Source: an uncultured Collinsella sp. (GTDB taxonomy: Bacteria; Actinomycetota; Coriobacteriia; Coriobacteriales; Coriobacteriaceae). From it: DNA of 28,496 nucleotides. Under the pieces are notes generated by a model. It did no database searches. It saw nothing but the letters and a program-made list of their open reading frames with translations, and was not told where the DNA came from. A program made the position numbers and the translations under genes. Shown in pieces: positions 7,260 through 15,823 of this stretch. The number at the start of each line of letters is the position of its first letter. Within the stretch, counting starts at the first letter, position 1. The stretch is from assembly GCA_958436995.1 (NCBI GenBank), contig CAUBMI010000023.1, forward strand, positions 1 to 28,496, read 5' to 3'.

Positions 7260-7329
7260 GGGCGAGCTGCAATACTTACTCTTATCTTTGCAAACTGCAC
7301 TTTAACTACACCAATGCAGGGAGGATCTT

Positions 7330-9156
7330 ATGCAGCGCAAGCATTCTGCTATTGTCGCGGGCCTGACGCTGGCGCTTTCGTTTGGCGCCGTTTCCGCGCC
7401 GGCACCCGCCGCTGCCGAGGAGCCCACGCCGGGCGTTGCCTCGGGTGCCACCGATATCGATAAGGGTCTCTATACCCAGCAGTCCTTCTCGGGCGTGCTG
7501 AGGTCGGTCCAGGGCGTTTCGTTTGTTAACGTTACCCCCGAGATGAAGTACTTTACCAAGTACGAGAGCCATGGCAACTATAACCAGGGCTTTTCGTATG
7601 GCGACGGCTATAACGCGCTGGGTTATTACCAGTTCGACCGTCGATGGTCGCTCATTCCGTTTATGAAGCAGGCCTACAACTACAACCCCGAAAAATACAG
7701 CATGCTCAAGGATGCGATTGATCGCGGCAGCGAGATTTCCAACACGAGCAATGCCATGTACGAGAACGGCCAGCTCACCGAGTTGGGCCGTATTGCGCAG
7801 GAGGCTTTCCAAGGTGCTTATAACACCGACCCTGTTGAGTTCTCGGCTCTGCAGGATGCGTATGCGTACAACTCGTACTATGCGGTGACCGAGGCGTGGC
7901 TCAAGAGCGGCCTGGGCATTGATATTTCGGGCCGTGCCGATTGCGTTAAGGGCATGGTGTGGAGCATCACCAACATGTGCGGCACCGGTGGCTGCAGGGA
8001 CTTCTTCCGTTGGGCAAACCTTTCTAACAGTATGACTGATCGCGAGTTTGTGACGGCGCTTTCCAACAGTGTGGTCAATAACGTGGCGACCAAGTATTCG
8101 AGCCAGCCCCAGTATCATGAGGGCTGGAAGAACCGCTACCGCAACGAGCTGAAGGACTGCTTGGTTTATATCGCCGAGGACGAGGCCGCTGCCGCTGCGA
8201 CGCCCGTGCAGCCCGAGCCCACGCCGGCGCCCTCGCCGACGCCCTCGCCGACGCCTGATTCGAATGACGACTCGAGCGACGATGCCAACGATGACAGGAT
8301 GGATTCGCCCTCGACCGATGCTGACGGTGATGGCTCTGCTGGTGGCACTACCAACAACGGCTCTACCTCGAACGGCTCCGTTTCGAACGGCTCTGCTGCG
8401 GGCGATTCGTCTTCAAGCTCTGCAGGCAATACGGACAGCGACGCTTCTGGTTCGACCGGCGCTGGCACCTCTAACTCATCCACCGGCTCGAGCGATTCGT
8501 CCGTTGGCACCGGCTCTAACAACGGCTCCGGCTCTGACGCAACCCCTGGTTCCGATGCTTCCAAGGATGACTCGAATAAGGCGCCGGACGTTCCCGTTGC
8601 TTCGCCGGACAAGAAGCCTTCTTTCTCCGAGCAGCTTGGTTCTACGCTGGGCTCTTCGCTGATGGCTGGCGTCAATAACGGCTCGACCCAGAACAAGGGC
8701 AACTCTGATCAGGTTTCCACGGAAAAGATCGAAGCCGCAAAGGGCGACTCCAAGGACAAGGCTTCCGAGAAGACCGAATCCGATAAGGGTTCTAGCTCTG
8801 AGGAGAAGAGCGACAAGTCCGAACAGAAGAAGGACGAGGATAAGAAGTCTGAATCTGAGGAGAAGGACAAGAGCAAGGCCGAGGGCGAAAAGAAACAGTC
8901 CGAAGACGACGACAAGAGCGGTGCTGACAACCAGGTCCAGGAGCAAAATGACTCCAAAACGGTGACCACCACGACCACGACGACTACAACGACTAAGTCC
9001 TCGGGCGGCAACATGCCCAAGACGGGCGACTTGATTGTGATGGCGAGCCTTGCCAGTGCAAGCTTGGCCACACTGGGCGCTACGTCTATCGTAAGTGGTA
9101 AGCATAAGCTCGATCAGCAGAAGAAGGCTTCTGGGGAGGACGGCTTGGAGGAGTAA
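7330..9156 (+). CDS. Secreted, sortase-anchored protein with lysozyme-like N-terminal domain
   Basis: The product has 608 residues. The ATG is preceded by AGGGAGGA. An N-terminal signal peptide (about 1-29, Ala-rich cleavage zone) is followed by a globular domain (about 40-285). That domain contains KYFTKYESHGNYNQG and YNALGYYQFDRRW, where E79 and the GYYQF segment resemble the catalytic Glu and substrate groove of goose-type lysozymes or lytic transglycosylases. Four to five cysteines fall around 215-290. Then come a Pro/Thr hinge, a Ser/Asn/Gly/Asp-rich stretch (about 300-430), a Glu/Lys/Ser-rich stretch (about 470-545) and a Thr run. The C-terminus has a sorting signal MPKTGD (562-567), a hydrophobic segment and a basic tail. 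The motif is a Met variant of LPXTG. It probably acts at the cell wall. The enzymatic role is inferred. Confidence 0.75.
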   Translation: MQRKHSAIVAGLTLALSFGAVSAPAPAAAEEPTPGVASGATDIDKGLYTQQSFSGVLRSVQGVSFVNVTPEMKYFTKYESHGNYNQGFSYGDGYNALGYYQFDRRWSLIPFMKQAYNYNPEKYSMLKDAIDRGSEISNTSNAMYENGQLTELGRIAQEAFQGAYNTDPVEFSALQDAYAYNSYYAVTEAWLKSGLGIDISGRADCVKGMVWSITNMCGTGGCRDFFRWANLSNSMTDREFVTALSNSVVNNVATKYSSQPQYHEGWKNRYRNELKDCLVYIAEDEAAAAATPVQPEPTPAPSPTPSPTPDSNDDSSDDANDDRMDSPSTDADGDGSAGGTTNNGSTSNGSVSNGSAAGDSSSSSAGNTDSDASGSTGAGTSNSSTGSSDSSVGTGSNNGSGSDATPGSDASKDDSNKAPDVPVASPDKKPSFSEQLGSTLGSSLMAGVNNGSTQNKGNSDQVSTEKIEAAKGDSKDKASEKTESDKGSSSEEKSDKSEQKKDEDKKSESEEKDKSKAEGEKKQSEDDDKSGADNQVQEQNDSKTVTTTTTTTTTTKSSGGNMPKTGDLIVMASLASASLATLGATSIVSGKHKLDQQKKASGEDGLEE

Positions 9157-9189
9157 TCTTCCAGATCGTTTTCTATAAGAGTTTGGGAC

Positions 9190-9223
9190 GGGGTCCGGTG
9201 CGGCGGCATCGGGCCCCTTTTTT
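9190..9223 (+). terminator. Strong Rho-independent terminator
   Basis: A 12-bp stem, GGGGTCCGGTGC (9190-9201) with GCATCGGGCCCC (9206-9217), pairs throughout with two G-U pairs. It has a GGCG loop and six T. It ends transcription of the surface-protein gene. Confidence 0.9.
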
Positions 9224-9295
9224 GTTGTGCAACGATTTGTTATGCCCCCTCGGGGGTCTGTTGCTACCGCTGCCCGAAACGTTTGCATGTCGATA

Positions 9296-9323
9296 TTGTT
9301 GCGCTCTACCCGCTCGCTACAAT
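9296..9323 (+). promoter_or_regulatory. Candidate promoter of the AAA-ATPase gene
   Basis: A -10 TACAAT (9318-9323) lies 33 bp upstream of the GTG start, with only a weak -35 (TTGTTG, 9296-9301) at 16 bp spacing. Confidence 0.3.
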
Positions 9324-9356
9324 GGGCATCGTGCTGCGTTAGAGGGAGAGCTTACG

Positions 9357-11156
9357 GTGTCTGAACAGGCGAATTATGGTGTTACTCATGCGTTTGGCGC
9401 ACGGTTGCTCAATTATGCGGATAACGCAGCTCTGCCGGTTGATGTACACGACTTTTCCGATGCGATCAATCGGTATTTACTCATCGATAAGACTATGTTT
9501 ATTGCCGATATATTGGACAGCGTAGCATCTGTTGCGCTTTGCTGCAGACCCAAGGGTTTTGGCAAGAGCATGAATCTATCGATGCTCAAATGCTATTTGG
9601 AACGACTTGATCACCGGCGGCCGGATCGAAGTCCGTTCGTCGGCACCCAGATTTGGCAGGCGGACGGTGCTCACTATCGTGATGAGTGCGCGTGTTATCC
9701 GGTCATCTTGCTCGACTTTTCAGCTGCCGCTTCGAGGCATGGCGCTGGTGCAGCGGCAGCTATTCGCGGGGCTGTCGTGCGCGAGTGCGCCCGATTGCTG
9801 CCGCTGCTTGCCGCGCCTGATCTGTCAAGACGTGAGGTTCGTCTTATCGAGAGGGCGGCGCGTGGGGTGGCCAGCGATAGGGAGATCGATGCGGCGCTTG
9901 GCGTGCTTATTAAGCTGCTCCAGACAGCTTTCGATGAGCAGGTTGTTCTTCTGATAGACGACTACGACGTGGTGTGTCCAAATGGTTTGGACGCTAAGGA
10001 CGACGGTGGCGTGGATTTCCTAGAGTCGCTCAGCCGGATGTTGTTTGACACCATTGCCGACGCCGGCGACTCGTTGCGATTGACGTGTCTGATGGGCGAG
10101 CGCCCCGGTCCTGCCGAGCTTGCGTTGTCCCAGCGTGGGGTTTCCTATCGATCGGCGACGCCACTGTCGAGTTGGTGTGATCGATGGTTCGGTTTTTCGG
10201 ACGACGAAGTCCGGGTGCTGTTAGATCGCATCGGGCGCAACGGCTGTCTGGATGACGCGCGTGAGTGGCTCGAGGGCTATCTGTTTGGTGGTTTTTATTG
10301 CTCGAGCCCGGAGCGTGTGGTGGACTACGCACATCGCGGTTGCGTCGCTCCTGTTCGGGCAGATCTGTATGGTTACGCCGACCGTCTGAGCGCATGCATC
10401 GGTGACTGGAACCTCATACGCTTGTCCACATTGTTCGATTTGCTTGAGCCGCATGGGTTTATTGAGGCGCCAATACATGTGCATGCCGAGGAGGCCGATG
10501 CCGCCAAGCCCGAAGATATCTGGACTGCGCTGTATCTGTCTGGATTCCTTACGACGGACATGACGGGGCATTCGGAGGACGGCGCGTGCCTTCGTTCCCT
10601 GCGTCTGCCTAACAACGAAGTGCGTCAGGTACTCCGTCTTGTAATTCTGGAATGGTTTGAGTGCTCCGTTGAGGACGTTGGAGCTATCGACTCGTTCCAT
10701 GACGGGCTATGTCGAGGAGACGAGGACGCTGTAAAGCAGGCTTTGAGCTGTGCTATCGGCGATCTAGGCATCGATGTGGGCCAATCAGATATGCCGACAT
10801 CCTATCATCTGGCGCTGCAGGGGCTCTGCTTTGGCTTGCCGGGCTATGCCAATCCTGCTTCGAGGCGAAAGTGTGGCGCGGGTCGCTGGGACATCCAGGT
10901 TTTTCCTACGGGCGCTGTGTTCGACGTAGCAGATACGATTGGCATGCTGGACGAGCGCCCGCTGATAACGATTAACTTGATGTACGACCCTGGCGTCGAT
11001 GCCCTGGGCCTGGAACTGTTGGCGGTTCAGGCGCTGCTCGAAATCGAGCGCAACGGCATCGATGATATTCGCGTGCCACGCCCCGCCGTCGGGCGCATGC
11101 GTTGGGGCTTTGGCTTTGACGGGCAGCGTGTGTCCGTGGTGTGCCAGCGGTTATAG
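9357..11156 (+). CDS. AAA-ATPase-like protein with degenerate PD-(D/E)XK C-terminal domain
   Basis: The product has 599 residues from the GTG at 9357, which has an AGAGGGAGAG ribosome binding site. A longer frame reaching back to 9183 would run through the terminator and is rejected. The N-terminus reads FSDAINRYLLIDKTMFI, then Walker A RPKGFGKS (64-71), the signature of the AAA-ATPase_like family (PF09820), with Walker B LLIDDYD near 199-204. The usual family form is IDEYD. The C-terminal region aligns in layout with the PDDEXK_9 nuclease domain: GAGRWDI gives the Asp (about 512). The following strand, which normally holds E-x-K, reads LITINLMY, so the catalytic Glu/Lys pair appears lost. 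Members occur in multiple copies in gut bacteria and their function is unknown. It is monocistronic and convergent with the glycosyltransferase gene 20 bp away. Confidence 0.8.
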   Translation: MSEQANYGVTHAFGARLLNYADNAALPVDVHDFSDAINRYLLIDKTMFIADILDSVASVALCCRPKGFGKSMNLSMLKCYLERLDHRRPDRSPFVGTQIWQADGAHYRDECACYPVILLDFSAAASRHGAGAAAAIRGAVVRECARLLPLLAAPDLSRREVRLIERAARGVASDREIDAALGVLIKLLQTAFDEQVVLLIDDYDVVCPNGLDAKDDGGVDFLESLSRMLFDTIADAGDSLRLTCLMGERPGPAELALSQRGVSYRSATPLSSWCDRWFGFSDDEVRVLLDRIGRNGCLDDAREWLEGYLFGGFYCSSPERVVDYAHRGCVAPVRADLYGYADRLSACIGDWNLIRLSTLFDLLEPHGFIEAPIHVHAEEADAAKPEDIWTALYLSGFLTTDMTGHSEDGACLRSLRLPNNEVRQVLRLVILEWFECSVEDVGAIDSFHDGLCRGDEDAVKQALSCAIGDLGIDVGQSDMPTSYHLALQGLCFGLPGYANPASRRKCGAGRWDIQVFPTGAVFDVADTIGMLDERPLITINLMYDPGVDALGLELLAVQALLEIERNGIDDIRVPRPAVGRMRWGFGFDGQRVSVVCQRL

Positions 11157-11176
11157 GGGATGGCGAAAGCCCTTTA

Positions 11177-12196
11177 CTACTCCGCGTCCTTCAGGGGCGG
11201 CATGGGCTTCCAGTTGGGGTCCTTGACGATCTTGCGGGCGTCCTTCATGCCACGGCGCAGCGCCGGAATGCCGGTCTTAAAGCACTTGTCAACGGCGGCC
11301 AGACGAATGAACTCCTTGCAGAAGGTCGCGGCGTTGCCCAGACGGAACAGCATGGGGTGATAGTCGCCGTAGATCTGCATGTAGCGGGCCAGATAACCGC
11401 GGTTGCGCATGATGTAGTAGCGGTTGGTGTCGCTCGTGGAGTTGAGCTGGCGCTTGCCGGCGATGTCCCAGTTGGAGACGGCGCGGGCGCGCTTGAGCAC
11501 CACGTCGGCAACAACGGCGGCGGGGAAGTGCTGGCTGGCCACGTAGCCATAGCAGGCATCGTCGCCGTAGATGAAGAAGCGCGCATCGGGCAGGCCGATC
11601 TTGTCGACCACGCGGCGCGAGAACATGCCGCCTTCAAAGCACAGCTGGTTCATGGCGCGGTAGCCCTCGGGTCCCAGGTCCCACTTGGCGACAGGGTTGG
11701 GAATGCCGAGCGAAAGGATGAGTTGGTACTGCCAAAAGAAGGCGCCGCCGTCAAAGTCCAAGCGCGAACCCTGGATAACATCGTAGCGGTCGGTCCACTT
11801 GGCCAAGCGCTCGATGCCTTCGGGGATGACGAGCACGTCGTCGTCCATCACCCAGAACCACTGGGCGCCCAGGTCGTAGGCGCATTTAGTGCCGGCTGAG
11901 AAGCCGCCCGCACCGCCGCCGTTTTCGAGCTGCGGGGCGTAGATGACACGGTCGGTGCCGCCCTGTGCGTCGGGCTGCTCGGTGTCGATGCCCCACAGGT
12001 TGGCCAGGCGCTCGTTGAATGCGGTGCACATGGCCTCGGTCTCGCGCGAATTCTCGTTATCGACAATCACGATGCGCCAGGGCGTTGCCGTGAGCTCGGT
12101 CATAGAGTCGAACAAGTTGACCAGGAGTTCCTGGCGCTTGTACGTAACGACGACGATGGCGAGCTTATCGATGGGAGCGGGAAGGGTTGAAGGCAT
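11177..12196 (-). CDS. GT2 glycosyltransferase, galactofuranosyl/rhamnosyl-transferase-like
   Basis: The product has 339 residues from the ATG at 12196, preceded by AAAGGA at 11 bp. A longer frame to 12331 has no ribosome binding site. The GT-A fold begins at KLAIVVVTYKRQ and continues with DNEN (46-49), ENGGGAGGFSAG (91-102), metal-binding DDD (118-120) and FFIYGDDACYG with acidic pair 212-213. The ENGGGAGGFxxG element is typical of GlfT2-like transferases that add galactofuranose or rhamnose to lipid-linked glycans. It is cytoplasmic or membrane-associated. It follows the acyltransferase gene on the same strand after a 170-bp gap. The sugar cannot be named from sequence. Confidence 0.86.
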   Translation of the reverse strand: MPSTLPAPIDKLAIVVVTYKRQELLVNLFDSMTELTATPWRIVIVDNENSRETEAMCTAFNERLANLWGIDTEQPDAQGGTDRVIYAPQLENGGGAGGFSAGTKCAYDLGAQWFWVMDDDVLVIPEGIERLAKWTDRYDVIQGSRLDFDGGAFFWQYQLILSLGIPNPVAKWDLGPEGYRAMNQLCFEGGMFSRRVVDKIGLPDARFFIYGDDACYGYVASQHFPAAVVADVVLKRARAVSNWDIAGKRQLNSTSDTNRYYIMRNRGYLARYMQIYGDYHPMLFRLGNAATFCKEFIRLAAVDKCFKTGIPALRRGMKDARKIVKDPNWKPMPPLKDAE

Positions 12197-12271
12197 GGGG
12201 CAATATATCCTTTCACGCGCGGCGTACATGCGCTGCACGGAAGCTATCGAATACGTCCTTGGGACTGTCCT

Positions 12272-12302
12272 ATTGTAAAGGCTCAGCGCACCTTGACGGC
12301 AA
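12272..12302 (-). promoter_or_regulatory. Candidate promoter of the GlfT-like gene
   Basis: On the minus strand a -10 TACAAT (12272-12277) has a poor TTGCCG (12297-12302) at 19 bp, in the 170-bp gap after the acyltransferase gene. The -10 is good and the -35 weak. The rest of the gap shows nothing clear. Confidence 0.3.
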
Positions 12303-12366
12303 GCTTTGAATAAAACGCAGGAACCTGCCATGGGTGTAGCGGCTTTGGCGTCTGACGGCAGCGTGT

Positions 12367-13497
12367 CTATTGCCGCTTGAGCTTGCGAGCGATAAGGCTT
12401 CTAGCTGCATCGATGATGAGAAGCGCCAGAGCAAAGACGATGCTAATGACGGTACCCGTGACGATACATATAGCTGCCGGGCTGTTTTGGCTGACCAGTA
12501 TGTTTGCGAGCAGGGTGTTGAAGACGGGACGCCACAGGCTACTGGTGAGCGACTGCATCACATAGAAACCGAGCGTGGCGGTCGATAAGGTGACGATGAC
12601 ACCTGCAGTCCGCGGATTGCCTGAGGCACTGCGTCGGGTTGCCGCAAAGAGCAGGGAGGCGGCAGCGAGGGCAAACGAGATCAACGAGGTTGATTTGTAG
12701 GAGAGGGTTGTCATGGCCGTGAGGTTGCCGGTGAAGGAGAGCACTCCTTCTAGGATGGTGGCGATCGCCAAAACCGCTTCGAGCGAGCGCATACCCAAGG
12801 TGCCCACCTTGTCCGAATCCATGGCATCGGTAACGTCGCGGAGCAGCCCGCCGATCAAAAACGCGATTACGTACGTGGCAGCGCTCATGAGTTTCTGGAG
12901 CCAAGAAAACTCGCCGGCGTTTGTCGTACTCATAGCGGCTAAATACCCGTTAACAACAAATGCGAGGATGCCAACGGCGATGACCGTCGTCGTGGAGCTC
13001 TTCTGGGAGACTCGACTCTTAGCCAGTCCAAACCATGGCGCCATGAAGACCGTTGCGGCATAGACCCAGATAAACTCAAGGCCTAGCGTGTACCAGTAGT
13101 GCGTGTTGAGGGTAACATCGGGAATGGGGGAGACGACCGTGGACCACGCGAGTGTCACGAGGCAGTAAAACGCAGTGGGCATAACGACCTTGCCAAGGCG
13201 CTGCGCCGTCCGTTGCATTTGCGACTTCCACGTTGTCCCACCGTCCCAAGCACGTGCGGCCGAAGCGATGAGAAAATAGCCCGAGATCATAAAGAAGACC
13301 TCGTTGGCCCAGCAGCCCAGCAAGTTAATAAAACCGAGCACGCCGGAATAGGGGAAGGCGGCAAGCGGCGCGTATTCCGGCAAGCCGACGCAGGTCGCTT
13401 GGAAGGTCCACTGAAACGTGTGGAATACCGCGATGCCGGCGACCGCGATTAAGCGCAGCGCTTCGATGGATATATTGCGTGCGGCTTTGGGCTGCAT
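12367..13497 (-). CDS. Membrane acyltransferase (acyltransferase-3 family)
   Basis: The product has 376 residues from the ATG at 13497 (AAAGGA five bases upstream, better than the in-frame ATG at 13524). About ten hydrophobic segments are visible. The first carries the family signature ISIEALRLIAVAGIAVFHTFQW, with R15 and the catalytic-type H26. EVFFMISGYF follows near residue 80. Such integral membrane enzymes move acyl groups (often acetyl or succinyl) from the cytoplasm onto extracytoplasmic sugars. Among glycosyltransferase genes it most likely O-acylates the polysaccharide or its lipid-linked unit. It is transcribed divergently from the GT2 genes. Confidence 0.88.
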   Translation of the reverse strand: MQPKAARNISIEALRLIAVAGIAVFHTFQWTFQATCVGLPEYAPLAAFPYSGVLGFINLLGCWANEVFFMISGYFLIASAARAWDGGTTWKSQMQRTAQRLGKVVMPTAFYCLVTLAWSTVVSPIPDVTLNTHYWYTLGLEFIWVYAATVFMAPWFGLAKSRVSQKSSTTTVIAVGILAFVVNGYLAAMSTTNAGEFSWLQKLMSAATYVIAFLIGGLLRDVTDAMDSDKVGTLGMRSLEAVLAIATILEGVLSFTGNLTAMTTLSYKSTSLISFALAAASLLFAATRRSASGNPRTAGVIVTLSTATLGFYVMQSLTSSLWRPVFNTLLANILVSQNSPAAICIVTGTVISIVFALALLIIDAARSLIARKLKRQ

Positions 13498-13526
13498 GGC
13501 GTCCTTTCGTAGGTTGGGCTCCATAG

Positions 13527-13532
13527 ATTATA
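13527..13532 (-). promoter_or_regulatory. Consensus -10 element upstream of the acyltransferase gene
   Basis: A perfect TATAAT on the minus strand, 30 bp before the ATG at 13497. No recognisable -35 at 16-18 bp, so strength is uncertain. The divergent plus-strand promoter for the GT gene at 13599 was not identified. Confidence 0.35.
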
Positions 13533-13598
13533 TAAACGCCCGCTGGCGCGCTGACCCTTTGATACCATGAAACGACAGGTATTTCCTAAGGAGCACAT

Positions 13599-14702
13599 TT
13601 GTCTACTAACGCCTCTGGCAGCCCTGTTCTGTCGCTGCTTATTCCCATTTACAATGTTCAGCGCTACCTGCGCGAGTGCCTCGATTCCGCCCTGGCGCAG
13701 ACGCTCAAGGATATTGAGATCATCTGCATTAACGACGGGTCGACCGACAACTCGCCGGCGATTATCCGCGAGTATATGGAGCGCGATGGGCGCGTCAAGA
13801 TGATCGACAAGGCCAACAGCGGCTACGGCGACTCGATGAACCACGGTCTGGAGATGGCGCGTGGCAAGTACGTTGGCATCTTGGAGTCCGATGACTTTAT
13901 GGCGCCCGACGCACTCGAAAAGCTTGTCTCGGCTGCCGATAGCAATAATGCCGACTTTGCGAAGGCGAACTTTGATTTCTACTGGTCTAAGCCCGAGGAG
14001 CGCCGTTCGCTGCACGAGATGTTTAGACCTCAGGATTGTGGCAAGCCAGTGCACCCGAGCGATACAACGCAGTTCTTTAAGCAAAAGCCGTCGATTTGGT
14101 CGGCCGTGTACCGTCGCGATTTTCTTGAGCGCAACGGTATCAAGTTCCTGCCGACTCCGGGGGCATCCTTTCAGGACACGTCATTCGCCTTTAAGGTGAT
14201 CGCGTGCGCCGATAAGGCTGTTTACCTGCACGATGCCGTGTTGTCGTATCGCCAGGACAACGAGAATTCCTCGGTCAATTCTTCGGCTAAGGTCTTTTGC
14301 GTCAATACCGAGTATGCCGAGATTGAGCGCTGGATTCGAGAGGATTATGCTCGCGACCACGCAAGTGATGACGTCGCGCGCATGCTCAAGTTCAATCAGC
14401 TCATTAAGTACGATTCGTATATGTGGAACTACGTGCGCCTGGCGCCTAAGTTCTATAAGGAGTTCTTGGTGCAAATGGCCAAGGAGTTCCAAGCCGCCCT
14501 GGATGCGGGTGAGTTTTCGCTTGACGACCTCAAGCCGTGGAAGCGCGCGAATCTCGCTGCCATCCTCAAAGATCCTGAGGGCTGGGTTGACGAGCATCCG
14601 AGTTTTGCGACGGATGGTGCCTTGGGGCGTGCTAAGTATTACGCCTCGGTTGGAGGCCCAGGCGTGGTCGCCGCCTTCCTCATCGAATCGCTGAGGGGGT
14701 AG
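13599..14702 (+). CDS. GT2 glycosyltransferase (paralogue A)
   Basis: The product has 367 residues starting at TTG (13599), five bases after a perfect AAGGAG. No ATG or GTG precedes the GT-A domain. Motifs are SLLIPIYNV at the N-terminus, INDGSTD (44-50), ARGKYVGILESDD with the DxD-equivalent ESDD (96-99), a conserved YRQDNENSS near residue 220, and a helical C-terminal part. This is the capsule/exopolysaccharide GT2 subfamily. It is very similar to the gene at 15824 over the first 100 residues and beyond. First of five same-strand GT genes with gaps of 6-74 bp or none. The acceptor and sugar are unknown. Confidence 0.88.
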   Translation: MSTNASGSPVLSLLIPIYNVQRYLRECLDSALAQTLKDIEIICINDGSTDNSPAIIREYMERDGRVKMIDKANSGYGDSMNHGLEMARGKYVGILESDDFMAPDALEKLVSAADSNNADFAKANFDFYWSKPEERRSLHEMFRPQDCGKPVHPSDTTQFFKQKPSIWSAVYRRDFLERNGIKFLPTPGASFQDTSFAFKVIACADKAVYLHDAVLSYRQDNENSSVNSSAKVFCVNTEYAEIERWIREDYARDHASDDVARMLKFNQLIKYDSYMWNYVRLAPKFYKEFLVQMAKEFQAALDAGEFSLDDLKPWKRANLAAILKDPEGWVDEHPSFATDGALGRAKYYASVGGPGVVAAFLIESLRG

Positions 14703-14708
14703 GTTGGC

Positions 14709-15749
14709 ATGGGAGAGGTCTCGTGTCCTAAAGCTACCATTGTCGTCCCCGTTTACAACTCTGCACGCTCCATTCAGCGATGCCTCGATTCGCTGTTGGC
14801 CCAGTCCGAGCGCTCGATTCAGGTTGTCTGCGTCAACGACGGTTCGACTGATGATTCGTTGGACGTGTTGCGCCAGATCGCGCAGGCCGACGATCGCGTG
14901 TTGGTGATTGACCAGGAAAACGCGGGCGTCTCGTGTGCTCGAAATGCCGGTATCGATGCCGCCGAGGGCGAGACCGTCTTTTTTGTGGACGCTGACGATT
15001 ACATCGATGCCCAGACGGTCGGGCGCGTGCTGCATGCCATGGAGTCTGCAGATGCCGAGGCCGCCGTTTTTGGCGGCGTCTGTGAACCTGCCGATGCTGC
15101 CCCCAAACGCGTCCAGCAACTCATGAGCCCCAAAGCCGGTACCTTCGGCGCCCGTGATCCCCAACTGCTGTTCCATTCGAATGCTCAGCCCTATGCCTGC
15201 CGTGCGGCTTTTTCGCGCGAGCTGCTCAATCGCGAAGGCATTCGCTTCGCCCCCGGTTTGGCTTTGGGCGAGGACGTCGTCTTCCAATTTGCGGCTTATG
15301 CGCTTGCCCGCAAGACCGTCGTCATGCCGGATAAGTTCTACCACTACGTGATGGAGAGCGAATCGGTGACGCACGAGTTCAACAGTGCCGAGGCTCGCGC
15401 CAAAAAGCTTGACGCCCACATGAGGATGCTCGAGGAAGTCTTGGAGGACTGGGTGGCCTACGGTCTTTTGGACCTGTGCCCCGGCGAGCTGATAACTTGG
15501 TTTTTGGACCTCATTGTGTTCGACCTGGCGCGCTTGGATTCCGATGACTTCCACCGCGTGGCGGCTCGCGTCAACATGGACCTCACGACGTTTTTGGGAA
15601 CGGAGTGGGCGGATATGCCTGCTAAGGGCGCCGTTCGCCGTGTTGCCCACAAGCTCGTTGCGGCGACCGCGGGCGTTTCGATGGCAGACGCAACGCTGTT
15701 CTATCTTTCGACTCGCGGTCTCAAAGCCTGCCTGGAGCGCTTTATCTAA
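14709..15749 (+). CDS. GT2 glycosyltransferase
   Basis: The product has 346 residues. The ATG at 14709 lies 6 bp after the previous stop, with a GGGGGTAGG ribosome binding site formed by that gene's end, implying coupled translation. The GT-A domain shows KATIVVPVYNSARSIQRCLDSLL, VNDGSTDDS (near 43), NAGVSCARNAGI and FFVDADDYI (near 95). The C-terminal half is helical and typical of GT2 enzymes acting on polysaccharide repeat units, with no membrane segments. It is less similar to its two neighbours than they are to each other, so it sits between a duplicated pair. Confidence 0.87.
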   Translation: MGEVSCPKATIVVPVYNSARSIQRCLDSLLAQSERSIQVVCVNDGSTDDSLDVLRQIAQADDRVLVIDQENAGVSCARNAGIDAAEGETVFFVDADDYIDAQTVGRVLHAMESADAEAAVFGGVCEPADAAPKRVQQLMSPKAGTFGARDPQLLFHSNAQPYACRAAFSRELLNREGIRFAPGLALGEDVVFQFAAYALARKTVVMPDKFYHYVMESESVTHEFNSAEARAKKLDAHMRMLEEVLEDWVAYGLLDLCPGELITWFLDLIVFDLARLDSDDFHRVAARVNMDLTTFLGTEWADMPAKGAVRRVAHKLVAATAGVSMADATLFYLSTRGLKACLERFI

Positions 15750-15783
15750 TTCCAAGCGCTGCCGCCCGCCGCAACTCGGCTGC

Positions 15784-15789
15784 TAAAAT
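15784..15789 (+). promoter_or_regulatory. Candidate extended -10 element
   Basis: TGC-TAAAAT, an extended -10, lies in the 74-bp gap before the GT gene at 15824. No -35 is visible. CTGTT (15794-15798) and AACAG (15810-15814) flank the spacer before the GGAGG ribosome binding site. Confidence 0.25.
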
Positions 15790-15823
15790 AACCCTGTTAC
15801 ACGCTATTCAACAGGAGGTTCTC

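Noticed and set aside
9183..9356. 58-residue N-terminal extension of the AAA-ATPase-like gene
   Set aside because: It starts inside the terminator region and lacks a ribosome binding site. The GTG at 9357 has a good one.
13231..13240. Extra half-site TTGTCCCA of the REP-like palindrome
   Set aside because: It lies in the acyltransferase coding sequence and has no TGGGACAA partner at the right distance.
14181..15755. 524-codon minus-strand frame opposite the GT2 genes
   Set aside because: Antisense to two clear GT2 genes, with no motif or start signal.
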